This document shows, piece by piece, positions 55,755-63,961 of a stretch of 64,000 bases of DNA. How positions within the stretch are numbered: the stretch's first letter is position 1; every line of letters begins with the position of its first letter. Origin of the DNA: Desulfobacteraceae bacterium. Lineage in GTDB: Bacteria > Desulfobacterota > Desulfobacteria > Desulfobacterales > Desulfobacteraceae. Below the pieces are notes generated by a model that saw nothing but the letters and a program-made list of their open reading frames with translations, was not told the origin of the DNA and made no database searches. The DNA lies in NCBI GenBank assembly GCA_024225635.1, contig JAAEMK010000497.1, positions 124,001 to 188,000 on the forward strand, in the 5' to 3' direction. The translations under genes were made by a program, and so were the position numbers.

Positions 55755-57125
55755 TTATTCCGGCTGTGCCGGCACAAACCACATGCCGCTGATCCGTGAT
55801 TCGTTGTTGAACACGAACTTGATATCAAGGGGGCCGTTGGTGAAATCGCAGGTGACAAAGATGATATCAAATTCACCATGTTGACCGGACCGGGTGCCCT
55901 TGATCGCCTTAAAAGCACCGGTATTGATGATAAGGCCTTCCCAGGCAGCTTTCAGCTTTTCCGGGGGCAGTGCCCGGGCCATGGTTGCATCATAGTGGGC
56001 GGTTACTTTTTCATACTCTCCCTTAACCAGGTGATCCACCAATGTCTTTGAAACCCGGGTGAGGTCTGTGGGGGATTTGGTCGCGGAGATCTGCGCACTT
56101 GTCAGGACCGTCAATCCCAACAGGAGATAAGAGGCTGTGACAACCAGGGTGTACCAGGGCGATCTTTTTTTGAATGCTGCGATCATTTCGATTCTCCTTT
56201 TGATTTCCGATTTATATTCCATGATTCCGGTGAGGCCCCTGAAGGGGTTTTTTTCGGTTTTGCCGTTGTTGCCTTTTTTGCTACAGCTAAGATTCAAGAG
56301 CACCAGGCCGTACTCCCTGTGTTCGGGCAAGGTCAGGTGGGACAGGGTCATGGCGTCACAGGCGAACTCCCTGTCCCGCTTCATGCGGTAAAATGAGATC
56401 CATACAAGGGGGTTGAACCAGTGCAGGGCAAGCAGAAAGGCCGCGATCAGGCCGGTGAGGATATCGTGATTCTTAAGATGCCTGAGTTCATGGAGTAATA
56501 CATGGCGCAGGGCATTTTCATCCATGCTGCCGATCATGCCCCGGGGCAGCAGAATCCGCGGGCGGATATAGCCGAACAGGGCCGGGCTTTGCACCAGATC
56601 CGTTTCCATGATTACCAGCACGGTCTTAATTCCAAGTTCCCTTTTGCACGATTCCAGGAGGTTCAATGCGGATTCACGGGTCACCTGGCTGTGGTTCCTC
56701 ACTGCCATGAGAAAGGCGAGGGACCGGATGAAAATATAGGCCAACATGGCAAAGGCGACAAAGATCCAGATAAACGGAAGCGCCTTTATAAAAGGTGGCA
56801 AGGCTGAGACGCCAGGGGCGGTGTGAAATGGCCCCGGTGCCGGGGCTCCCGCCGCTGGTGCCGGAAAACCGGACAGGCCGCCGTCAAAACCCAGTTGGGC
56901 CGGTAGGGGAAAAAGGTTGTAGATGCTGATGGTGCTTTCCGGGGACCAGGGCAGGAGGAGGCGCAGGATGAGTAAAAACCACAACCCGTAATGCCATCCT
57001 GGCGACAGGCGTTTTCCCAGAACCTGTTTGATGAGCATGATCACCGGGATCATCACGCTTGCCTGGAGCGATACATCCATGGTGTGTAAAAATAATCCGG
57101 ACAGATTTCCGTTCATGATATCCAT
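55755..57125 (-). CDS. BlaR1/MecR1-type membrane sensor metalloprotease (M56) with C-terminal DUF3887-like domain
   Basis: 456 residues. Four N-terminal membrane helices surround the zinc motif LLHELRHLKNHD (HExxH) near residue 207. A further helix (TLVVTASYLLLGLTVLTSA) near 330 precedes a periplasmic domain. That domain is small and DUF3887-like (LVKGEYEKVTAHYD, FKAIKGTRSGQHGEFDIIFV) rather than a penicillin-binding sensor, so the signal is probably not a beta-lactam. It should cleave the BlaI-type repressor encoded just upstream. Confidence 0.88.
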   Translation of the reverse strand: MDIMNGNLSGLFLHTMDVSLQASVMIPVIMLIKQVLGKRLSPGWHYGLWFLLILRLLLPWSPESTISIYNLFPLPAQLGFDGGLSGFPAPAAGAPAPGPFHTAPGVSALPPFIKALPFIWIFVAFAMLAYIFIRSLAFLMAVRNHSQVTRESALNLLESCKRELGIKTVLVIMETDLVQSPALFGYIRPRILLPRGMIGSMDENALRHVLLHELRHLKNHDILTGLIAAFLLALHWFNPLVWISFYRMKRDREFACDAMTLSHLTLPEHREYGLVLLNLSCSKKGNNGKTEKNPFRGLTGIMEYKSEIKRRIEMIAAFKKRSPWYTLVVTASYLLLGLTVLTSAQISATKSPTDLTRVSKTLVDHLVKGEYEKVTAHYDATMARALPPEKLKAAWEGLIINTGAFKAIKGTRSGQHGEFDIIFVTCDFTNGPLDIKFVFNNESRISGMWFVPAQPE

Positions 57126-57150
57126 GTCTCCTTGCCGGGCCCCCTGCTGT

Positions 57151-57540
57151 TTATTTCTGTTTGGCTTGTTCGTCCGCCTTGTCTAAAATCGCTTTCAACT
57201 CTTTGATCTCATGTTCGGACAGGTCCCTGTTTTCAACCAGGCTGGCCAGCATGGGCGTCAGGGTGCCACCAAAGAACCGGTTGAGAAAACTGCGGCTCTC
57301 CTCCCTGACGATCTCTTCCTCTGCCACCAGGGGGAAATAGAGATGGCGCCTGCCCTGTTTCTCAAAACCAACGGCTTTTTTTTGAACCAGCCTGTTAATA
57401 AGAGTTTTTACCGTATTGGGTTTCCAGGATGCGGTTTTCGCAAGTTTTTTCACAATCTCGTTGGCGCTGGTGGGGTGATCGGTCCACAATTGCTTCATCA
57501 CCTGCCATTCGGCTTCTGAAATTTTAGGATATTTTTCCAT
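57151..57540 (-). CDS. BlaI/MecI/CopY-family transcriptional repressor
   Basis: 129 residues. The winged helix (ISEAEWQVMKQLWTDHPTSANEIVKKL, NTVKTLINRLVQKKAVG) and the helical dimerisation tail (SLVENRDLSEHEIKELKAIL) are typical of the family. It represses its own operon by binding the two dyads at 57570-57606 and is inactivated when the protease encoded downstream cuts it. Confidence 0.93.
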   Translation of the reverse strand: MEKYPKISEAEWQVMKQLWTDHPTSANEIVKKLAKTASWKPNTVKTLINRLVQKKAVGFEKQGRRHLYFPLVAEEEIVREESRSFLNRFFGGTLTPMLASLVENRDLSEHEIKELKAILDKADEQAKQK

Positions 57541-57569
57541 GGCTCCCTGCTTGGTTTTTTGTTGTTTTG

Positions 57570-57606
57570 ATTACACTTGTAATAATTTAACTATTACGCT
57601 TGTAAT
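57570..57606. promoter_or_regulatory. Two BlaI-type operator dyads
   Basis: ATTACACTTGTAAT at 57570-57583 and ATTACGCTTGTAAT at 57593-57606, starting 23 bases apart. The core TACA/TGTA is the known recognition element of BlaI/MecI repressors. One dyad lies within the promoter spacer, so bound repressor would block the polymerase. Confidence 0.75.
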
Positions 57607-57616
57607 TCTATGTCAA
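57588..57616 (-). promoter_or_regulatory. Promoter of the repressor-protease operon
   Basis: On the minus strand TTGACA (57616-57611) and TAGTTA (57593-57588) are exactly 17 bases apart and overlap one operator dyad. Confidence 0.6.
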
Positions 57617-57774
57617 GAAAAAAGCTGCAACATGAAATCGCAGCAATCGTTTCAAGCCCGGTCCCCATATCTGTAAGGGGACGCTCTGCCTTCCGGCCTG
57701 GTACGGCAGGGGATATTGTGGGAAAATAATTTGAAAATCTGCTTAAAGGTTGTATCATCAGGAGAATTATCCCA

Positions 57775-60700
57775 GTGAAAATGCCCTTCGGCGTAACCAT
57801 GAATACCTTAACAATTCCCAAGGATGATTGGGAGGTTAAATTGAAAAGTCCCGAAAAGAATAAGGAGCAATCCAGGATAGATCGTTATATCCGTTTTGAG
57901 TTTGAGAACACACCCATTTACATCGATCCTGACCACCCGAACTGGATCGCGGTAAACCGGGCCGGGGACAATCTTCTAAAAAAAATGGGATTCCGGGGAG
58001 GAGGGGAAATGCCTTCCTTGGAATCTGCCGCCGGAGGGGATGAAATCCTGTGGGAAATAAGCAAAAGGAAGTTTTTGAATAATTTTCCGGAGACGTTACA
58101 CGACGCGTACAGGGGAAGGTCCGCACATATAAAGCTGTCCCATCTTGAAGAGTGCTGGCTCCATGTTACAGACACCTGTAATCTGAGATGCACCCATTGT
58201 CTTTTCTCATGTTCTCCTGAAGAAAAGACGGCCCTTTCCTTTGGGGATATACAAAAAAGCGTTGATGAAGCCCATGCCCTTGGCGCGAGAATCTTTTATC
58301 TTACCGGGGGAGAGCCCTTTGTCCATAAAGAGATAAGGGAGATACTCAACCATATCCTGAAAGAGTATACGGATACCTCCCTTGTGGTCATGACCAACGG
58401 CATCCTTTTTCCCCAATATATGGATTTCTTGGGAACTTTTCCCAAAGAGCGCCTTTTTTTCCAGGTGAGCGTTGACGGTATCGGAGAGACCCACGATAAA
58501 ATACGGGGCAGGGGAGGGTTTGCGAAACTAGTAAACGGACTTGACTCGTTAAGGGGGCTTGGCACCCGAAATACCATCGCAATGGTGGTTCACCATGGAA
58601 ACATCGGGCAGATGACTGAGATGATTGACCTTGCAAAGAGATATGACATGGCTGCGGTCCATTTCATCTGGCTGATGGTTACAGGGAGCGCAACGCCGGA
58701 ACTCTTTGTCGATCCTGAAGTCATATTTTCAAACCTGGTCAGGGCGTATCATTATGCCGCCCCAAAAGGGATCGAGATCGATAACATAAGAAACATGGAA
58801 TCCCAGGTGTTTTCCCCGTCAGGCACTAAATATGACCTGGGAAATGCGGGATGGCGGTCCCTGGCCGTCGGGCCTGACAAGAATATCTATCCCACGGCGG
58901 CAATGGTGGGGCAGGCTGCCCTAAACTGCGGCAACCTGGATAAGGGAATGGAAAATGTGTGGAGGCATTCCAGAGTATTGGAGCGGATCAGGAAAATCTC
59001 CGTCAGGGATTCAACGGCCCATGGCAATTCCCCGTTTAAATACCTCACGGGCGGCGGGGACATGGACCACAGTTATTTTCACGGGGGGACGTTTGAAGGC
59101 CATGATCCCTATCTGCCCCTGTATGAAAAAATGATTCCATGGATCATATGGGAAAATGCCAAAACGGCACGGTTTTCCCCCTTACCCCGGGTTCTGCTGA
59201 AAATGGGGGACAGGCTTTTGCAATGTCATTCAGAGGGTGGCGGCGTTTCCCTTACCCATTCAAATTGCGTACTGACCTTTTCAAACACCCGTAAGGTTGT
59301 CGGTGATTTCTATGCCCGGGCAGATGACTCACGAAACAAGGAGATCGTCAACCCTGTGTCCTACCCTGAAGCGGAGATTCTCCACATTCCCGGCCATTCA
59401 AGGATAAAATCCTATGGCTGCGGAAGTCCTGTCCTGGATGCGGATATAAAGGAAAACGAAGTGGTCGCCGACCTTGGCTCGGGGGCGGGCGTCGAATGTT
59501 TTATCGCTGCTAAAAAAGCAGGAAAGAACGGAAAAGTCTACGGCATAGACATGCTTGACCATATGCTTGACAAGGCCAACCAGGCCCTTCCCCATGTCGC
59601 GAAAAACCTCGGGTATAACAATGTTTCATTTAAAAAGGGATATCTTGAGCAGATTCCCTTGAATGACGGCCTGGCGGATCTCATCCTCTCCAATTGCGTG
59701 ATAAACCTGTCCCAAGACAAGCCCGAGACGTTCAGGGAGATCCATCGGGTGCTCAAGCCCGGCGGCCGCATGGTCATTTCAGATGTTGTCACGGATACGG
59801 TGACGCCGCCGTCCATCCAGAATGATGAACAGCTTCGCGGGGAGTGCATCGCAGGGGCAATGGTTCAGCCCGACCTGTTTATGATGCTGGAATCCCTGGG
59901 GTTTACCGACATCTTGATCCTGAAGCGGTTTTTCTACAGGCGGGTGAAGGATCATGACTTTTTCTCCCTTACCTATACGGCCTGGAAACCCCGGGCAGGG
60001 GAAACCGTGGAGGGGGTGTATCCGGGGCCCTATGCCGCAGTGGTGACCGACCATGGCGAACTTTTATTAAGGGGAGAAAAACGCAGTCTGGAAAAACCGT
60101 TTACTCCCGAATCTCCCTCCCCCCCGGTCCTTATCCTCGATGCCATGGGGAATGCAGTAAATATTGATGCTGATAATGCCTGCAATTGCTCATTTGAGCC
60201 AGGCCCGGAAGCGGGCTGCTGTTCTCCGTACCTGGAAGAAAAACAGGTCCTCCCCGGGATAATTGCTCTCCCCCCGGTTAAAAGCCGGACAGACTGCATG
60301 ATCTGCGGCCGGGAGCTAGACTATCTTAAAGCCGGGGAGAGTAAAACATGCTTTTACTGCTCAAGGACATTCCCGGCAAATGCCGTTTGCAAAAATGGTC
60401 ATTTTGTGTGTGATTCCTGCCACGGCATGGACGCCCTGGCATTTGTGAAGGAATTGCTGATAAACACAAAAGAGACCGATCTCATCGACCTGTTGAATAC
60501 CATACGGTCTCATCCCTCCTTCAATCTCCATGGCCCGGAGCATCACTATGCATTACCGGGGGTCATCGTAACGGTTTACCGGAACCTTGGCGGAGATATG
60601 ACCGATCAGGATATCCTGACCGCCCTGGAGAGGGGGCGGAGCATCCCGGGCGGTTCATGCGCCTTCTGGGGGGGATGCGGGGCTCCCCTGGGGGCAGGCA

Positions 60701-60972
60701 TCGCTTTTGGCGTCATTCTTAATGCCAATCCCTTAAAACCCGGTCCCCGGCAGGTCGTCCAGAAAATCGTATCGGAAATTACAGGCGAAACAGGGAAAAT
60801 AAGCGCCGCAAGATGCTGCCAGCGGGAAAGCTGGATCACCCTTTTGAAAGTGTCCGAGCTGTCCGAACGATACCTTGATATCAAACTGCCCGCAAACGGG
60901 AACGTGGTCTGCGAGCAGATGGCGCAAAACAGGGAATGCATAAAAGCGGGGTGCCCGTTCTATGAAGAATAG
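57775..60972 (+). CDS. Radical SAM / ArsM-like methyltransferase / cysteine-rich C-terminal (DUF5714-like) fusion
   Basis: 1065 residues from GTG 57775 (AGGAG 10 bases upstream; ATG 57781 is the alternative). Residues 120-430 are a radical SAM domain: CNLRCTHC (Cys135-139-142), LTGGEPFVHKEI, VSVDGIGETHDKIRGRGG and a SPASM-like tail with CGNLDKGMENVWRHSR. Residues about 540-740 are a class I methyltransferase of the arsenite-methyltransferase type (YGCGSPVLDADI; VADLGSGAGVECF; NCVINLSQDKPETFREIHRVLKPGG). Residues about 840-1065 are cysteine-rich (DCMICGREL, CFYCSRTF, FVCDSCHG, WGGCGAP, RCCQRES) and resemble DUF5714. Reaction unknown; it could modify a metalloid or a peptide. Confidence 0.8.
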   Translation: MKMPFGVTMNTLTIPKDDWEVKLKSPEKNKEQSRIDRYIRFEFENTPIYIDPDHPNWIAVNRAGDNLLKKMGFRGGGEMPSLESAAGGDEILWEISKRKFLNNFPETLHDAYRGRSAHIKLSHLEECWLHVTDTCNLRCTHCLFSCSPEEKTALSFGDIQKSVDEAHALGARIFYLTGGEPFVHKEIREILNHILKEYTDTSLVVMTNGILFPQYMDFLGTFPKERLFFQVSVDGIGETHDKIRGRGGFAKLVNGLDSLRGLGTRNTIAMVVHHGNIGQMTEMIDLAKRYDMAAVHFIWLMVTGSATPELFVDPEVIFSNLVRAYHYAAPKGIEIDNIRNMESQVFSPSGTKYDLGNAGWRSLAVGPDKNIYPTAAMVGQAALNCGNLDKGMENVWRHSRVLERIRKISVRDSTAHGNSPFKYLTGGGDMDHSYFHGGTFEGHDPYLPLYEKMIPWIIWENAKTARFSPLPRVLLKMGDRLLQCHSEGGGVSLTHSNCVLTFSNTRKVVGDFYARADDSRNKEIVNPVSYPEAEILHIPGHSRIKSYGCGSPVLDADIKENEVVADLGSGAGVECFIAAKKAGKNGKVYGIDMLDHMLDKANQALPHVAKNLGYNNVSFKKGYLEQIPLNDGLADLILSNCVINLSQDKPETFREIHRVLKPGGRMVISDVVTDTVTPPSIQNDEQLRGECIAGAMVQPDLFMMLESLGFTDILILKRFFYRRVKDHDFFSLTYTAWKPRAGETVEGVYPGPYAAVVTDHGELLLRGEKRSLEKPFTPESPSPPVLILDAMGNAVNIDADNACNCSFEPGPEAGCCSPYLEEKQVLPGIIALPPVKSRTDCMICGRELDYLKAGESKTCFYCSRTFPANAVCKNGHFVCDSCHGMDALAFVKELLINTKETDLIDLLNTIRSHPSFNLHGPEHHYALPGVIVTVYRNLGGDMTDQDILTALERGRSIPGGSCAFWGGCGAPLGAGIAFGVILNANPLKPGPRQVVQKIVSEITGETGKISAARCCQRESWITLLKVSELSERYLDIKLPANGNVVCEQMAQNRECIKAGCPFYEE

Positions 60973-61033
60973 CGGGAACAGGCTGTTTTATCCTCATTCC
61001 GGTGGCGGGTGGCGGATGGCGGATATTCGGCTG

Positions 61034-61681
61034 TTACATATATTTTTTCAGGACTTTATCGTAGGTTCCGTCTTTTTTCATCTCATCCAGGGCTGCCTGC
61101 CATTGGGCGATCACGGCGTCAGGAGTTGCTTTACTGAAGGCGATATAGAGCTGGGTCTCTTTCACATCAAACACCTTTTCCAGTACTGCCGAATCGCCGA
61201 CCGCCGTCCTGGCCTTGTGGAGTCCCTGAAGATAGCCGACGATCCACAGGTCAATCCGGCCGGCAAGCAGCTTTTTGACATTGACCGAATCGTCAATCAC
61301 GCTGTCCAGGTTGGTGAACCCGTTTGATTTTAAAAACAACTCAGCGGCATCATCCTTATAGGTGCCGATTTTTTTTACTTTCCTGGCATCCTCCAGGGAA
61401 TTGATCTTGAGACTGTTGCCCTTTTTCGCGAAAAAGACCCATTTGTTTTCAGCGACCGGCCCGACCCATTTGAATAAGGGCTCCCGCTGATTCGTCCGTG
61501 TCATGGAAAAGAGGATGTGATTGTCCCTGGTCTGGATCAACTTATACGATCTTGACCAGGACTGGACCTTGATGTTGTCGGGATGGCCGACACGCTTGAG
61601 CAACTCTGCCATGACATCGTAGGAAAGACCGGTCAACTGCCCGTTTTCAGTATAATTGAAAGGCGGGTATTCTTCAGTCAT
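61034..61681 (-). CDS. Periplasmic amino-acid-binding-like protein (SBP family 3), signal peptide out of frame with start
   Basis: 215 residues from the only in-frame ATG (61681), which begins right at the mature domain (MTEEYPPFNYTENG; GLSYDVMAELLKRVG; FKWVGPVAENKWVFF; GTYKDDAAELFLKSNG). Family proteins need a signal peptide, and a perfect one lies upstream in the same frame: KKTVSPLIILLSLFGFAATA. That stretch has no ATG, GTG or TTG before the stop. A TTG at 61784 would give it if one of two A runs (7 and 9 long on this strand) changed length. No permease or ATPase is nearby. It may be a solute sensor or an orphan binding protein. Confidence 0.75.
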   Translation of the reverse strand: MTEEYPPFNYTENGQLTGLSYDVMAELLKRVGHPDNIKVQSWSRSYKLIQTRDNHILFSMTRTNQREPLFKWVGPVAENKWVFFAKKGNSLKINSLEDARKVKKIGTYKDDAAELFLKSNGFTNLDSVIDDSVNVKKLLAGRIDLWIVGYLQGLHKARTAVGDSAVLEKVFDVKETQLYIAFSKATPDAVIAQWQAALDEMKKDGTYDKVLKKYM

Positions 61682-61770
61682 GATAGAAAAGGGCCCGGCT
61701 GCCGCGGTTGCGGCAAAGCCGAACAGAGATAATAGAATTATCAGGGGGGATACCGTTTTTTTGTTTTTTT

Positions 61771-61784
61771 TTGATCTGGATCAA
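61771..61784. promoter_or_regulatory. FNR-type binding site
   Basis: TTGATCTGGATCAA is a perfect match to the FNR consensus TTGAT-N4-ATCAA. It is 120 bases before the cupin start and overlaps the possible start region of the divergent binding protein. Confidence 0.55.
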
Positions 61785-61798
61785 TGAAATGATCAACT

Positions 61799-61834
61799 GA
61801 AACTGCCATACTGTCTTTCAACATCGGCAGTTTC
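61799..61834 (+). promoter_or_regulatory. Inverted repeat in the divergent promoter region
   Basis: GAAACTGCC (61799-61807) and GGCAGTTTC (61826-61834) pair perfectly around 18 bases, 15 bases after the FNR-type site. It may be a second operator or an mRNA hairpin in the cupin leader. Confidence 0.4.
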
Positions 61835-61903
61835 TTTCTTCGGTTTGAAAGGGCTACGGCCGGTTTAACGATATGAGTTTAAAATCCATTGGGAGGGTTT
61901 ATC

Positions 61904-62266
61904 ATGAATAAAAAAGAGCTGATCAAAAACATACCTTTTTCGGAAGCTGTTGATTTTGCGGGTCTCGTGGACTATGAAGAGGGGCGGGTGGTGAGCCGGA
62001 CCCTGGCAAGCCGGGAATCAGTCGGCATCACCCTGTTTGCCTTTGACAAAGGCGAAGAGATCAGTGCCCATTCCGCACCCGGAGATGCCATGGTGCAGAT
62101 TCTGGACGGAGAGGCCCTGATCGACGTGGGCGGGAAGGAGATCACGGCCACCGCGGGCCAGGCCGTGGTCATGCCGGCGGATGTGCCCCATGCCCTGTAT
62201 GCCACCGCCCAGTTTAAAATGCTCCTGATCGTTGTGAAACGGCCTGTGGAGATGGGCAACCTGTAA
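61904..62266 (+). CDS. Cupin-domain protein
   Basis: 120 residues from ATG 61904, preceded by GGGAGGG. Residues about 40-110 form one cupin barrel (ISAHSAPGDAMVQILDGEALID; AGQAVVMPADVPHALYA) with His residues at the usual metal positions. The function is unknown; small cupins of this kind often sit next to redox or stress genes. It is 16 bases before the sulfite-reductase-like gene, so the two are probably co-transcribed from the FNR-marked region. Confidence 0.85.
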   Translation: MNKKELIKNIPFSEAVDFAGLVDYEEGRVVSRTLASRESVGITLFAFDKGEEISAHSAPGDAMVQILDGEALIDVGGKEITATAGQAVVMPADVPHALYATAQFKMLLIVVKRPVEMGNL

Positions 62267-62282
62267 CTGTTTGGGAAGTGAG

Positions 62283-63092
62283 ATGGTCATGAAATGGACA
62301 GAAGAAGCTGAGGCGGCGATCCGGAAGGTTCCCTTTTTTGTGAGGAAAAAGGTTCGCAAACGCGTGGAAGGGGAGGCTGCAAAGGCCGGGAAAGGGCAGG
62401 TGACCCTGGCCCAGGTGAAAGTCACCCAGGCGCGGTTTCTCTCAAAGATGAGTTCTGAGATCAAAGGGTACCAGGTTGAAACCTGCTTTGGCAGCGGTGG
62501 GTGTCCCAACCGGGTCCATGCCGGGGAGGGGTTGCTTTCGAAAATCGAAACCCTTTTGAAAGAGGCGGATCTTCTCTCCTTTCTAAGGGAGAGGGTGAAG
62601 GGCGATCTGAAGTTTCACCATGAGTTCCGGGTGGCCATCGCCGAGTGTCCCAACGCCTGTTCCCAGCCCCAGATCAAGGGGGTGGGGATTATTGCGGCAG
62701 CTCTTCCCCGGGTGACGGATGAGCCCTGCGTAGGTTGCGGGGCCTGTGTGACCGCCTGTAAGGAGAACGCCATTGAACTTGCCGGGGAACCGGAGTCACC
62801 CGGGATCGCCTTTGACCGCTGCCTCATGTGCGGTCAGTGTATTTCGGCATGCCCCCGCGGCACCCTCATGGAAGAGAAAAGGGGGTACCGGGTGCAGCTG
62901 GGGGGGCGGTTGGGGCGCCATCCACGGCTTGCCATGGAATTGCCGGGAATTTATACGGAAGAGGAGGTGCTCGCCATCCTTGGGAACTGCATCCGGTTTT
63001 TTAAGGAGAAAAGCCGCCATGGGGAACGCTTTTCCCACCTTTTGACAGAAGCGGATCTTCAGAAGATGGTGCCCGGCCCGGGGGGGGATTAA
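62283..63092 (+). CDS. Sulfite/nitrite-reductase-like half-domain protein with two 4Fe-4S ferredoxin clusters
   Basis: About 269 residues (ATG 62283; ATG 62289 is also possible). Residues near 70-140 carry CFGSGGCPNR and ECPNACSQPQ, the C-x5-C and C-x3-C pair that binds the coupled 4Fe-4S/siroheme in sulfite and nitrite reductases. Residues about 145-205 hold a two-cluster ferredoxin (CVGCGACVTACKENAIEL; CLMCGQCISACPRG). It is far shorter than DsrA, DsrB or AsrC-type enzymes, so it may be an electron-transfer or small sulfite-reductase-like protein. Such genes are common in strict anaerobes. Confidence 0.85.
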   Translation: MVMKWTEEAEAAIRKVPFFVRKKVRKRVEGEAAKAGKGQVTLAQVKVTQARFLSKMSSEIKGYQVETCFGSGGCPNRVHAGEGLLSKIETLLKEADLLSFLRERVKGDLKFHHEFRVAIAECPNACSQPQIKGVGIIAAALPRVTDEPCVGCGACVTACKENAIELAGEPESPGIAFDRCLMCGQCISACPRGTLMEEKRGYRVQLGGRLGRHPRLAMELPGIYTEEEVLAILGNCIRFFKEKSRHGERFSHLLTEADLQKMVPGPGGD

Positions 63093-63125
63093 AACGTTTG
63101 TTCTGTTTTCTGCCAAAAAATAGGG

Positions 63126-63707
63126 TCAGCTTTTTACGGTGGAGATCACCATCCCATACAATTTTTCCACAGACTCTTTGCTGGGATTGGTTCTGCCCAT
63201 CACGGCAAGGCCCATCAAGAAGGAGAAGAGATAACCGGCCAGGACTTTGGGATCCTTGTCTGGGGGAATCTCACCCTTTTCCCGGGCCGCCATCAGGCAA
63301 CGGCAGAAATCTTCTTCCTGCAATGCCATGTGCCGCTTGACACGATCGAACACGGCCTCGTCCACCTGCTCCTTTTCCACCACCGTGGAAACCAGCAGGC
63401 ACCCGATGCTCTTTCCGGAAGCTGCGTAATCGATCCTGTTGCGGAAAAAATCCTCGATGTTTTTCAGGCCCAGGGGCTTGCGCCTGAGCACCCGGCCGAA
63501 ATCCCGGTTGAGGGCATGGACATAGTTGTCGATACACTCACCAAACAGGCCTTCCTTGCTGCCGAACTCCTGGTACATGCTGTGCTTGTTGAGTCCCGTC
63601 GCCTTGACCAGATCGTTGATGGAAATCCCCTTGTACCCCTTCTCCCAGAATGCACGGGTTGCGGCGTCCAAAACGGTTTGACAATCATATTCTTTACAAC
63701 GGGCCAT
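63126..63707 (-). CDS. TetR-family transcriptional regulator
   Basis: 193 residues. The N-terminal helix-turn-helix is TVLDAATRAFWEKGYKGISINDLVKATGLNKHSMYQEFGSK in separate helices; the C-terminal part is the ligand-binding, dimer-forming domain (ECIDNYVHALNRDF). It is divergent from the gene starting at 63962 and likely represses it; the ligand is unknown. Confidence 0.92.
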   Translation of the reverse strand: MARCKEYDCQTVLDAATRAFWEKGYKGISINDLVKATGLNKHSMYQEFGSKEGLFGECIDNYVHALNRDFGRVLRRKPLGLKNIEDFFRNRIDYAASGKSIGCLLVSTVVEKEQVDEAVFDRVKRHMALQEEDFCRCLMAAREKGEIPPDKDPKVLAGYLFSFLMGLAVMGRTNPSKESVEKLYGMVISTVKS

Positions 63708-63961
63708 GATACTCTCTCTTTAATAAGGTTACAGTCTATATTTAAAACAGTCGTTCTGAAAAGTCAATAAAAAAATGAACTCCCTCCCGGTCGGGCCGGT
63801 GGGGGCAATCAGGCGTTAAGAACGTTTTAAAAGGAGACCGCGTATTTTTACCTGCCAGGCTTGACGGACCGGCCCTTTGCTGATACGGTGCCAATCTTGC
63901 TGTTTTGTGCGGCATTTGGCAATAATTTAACACTGTTACTATTAAAAGAGGATACCGTCCA

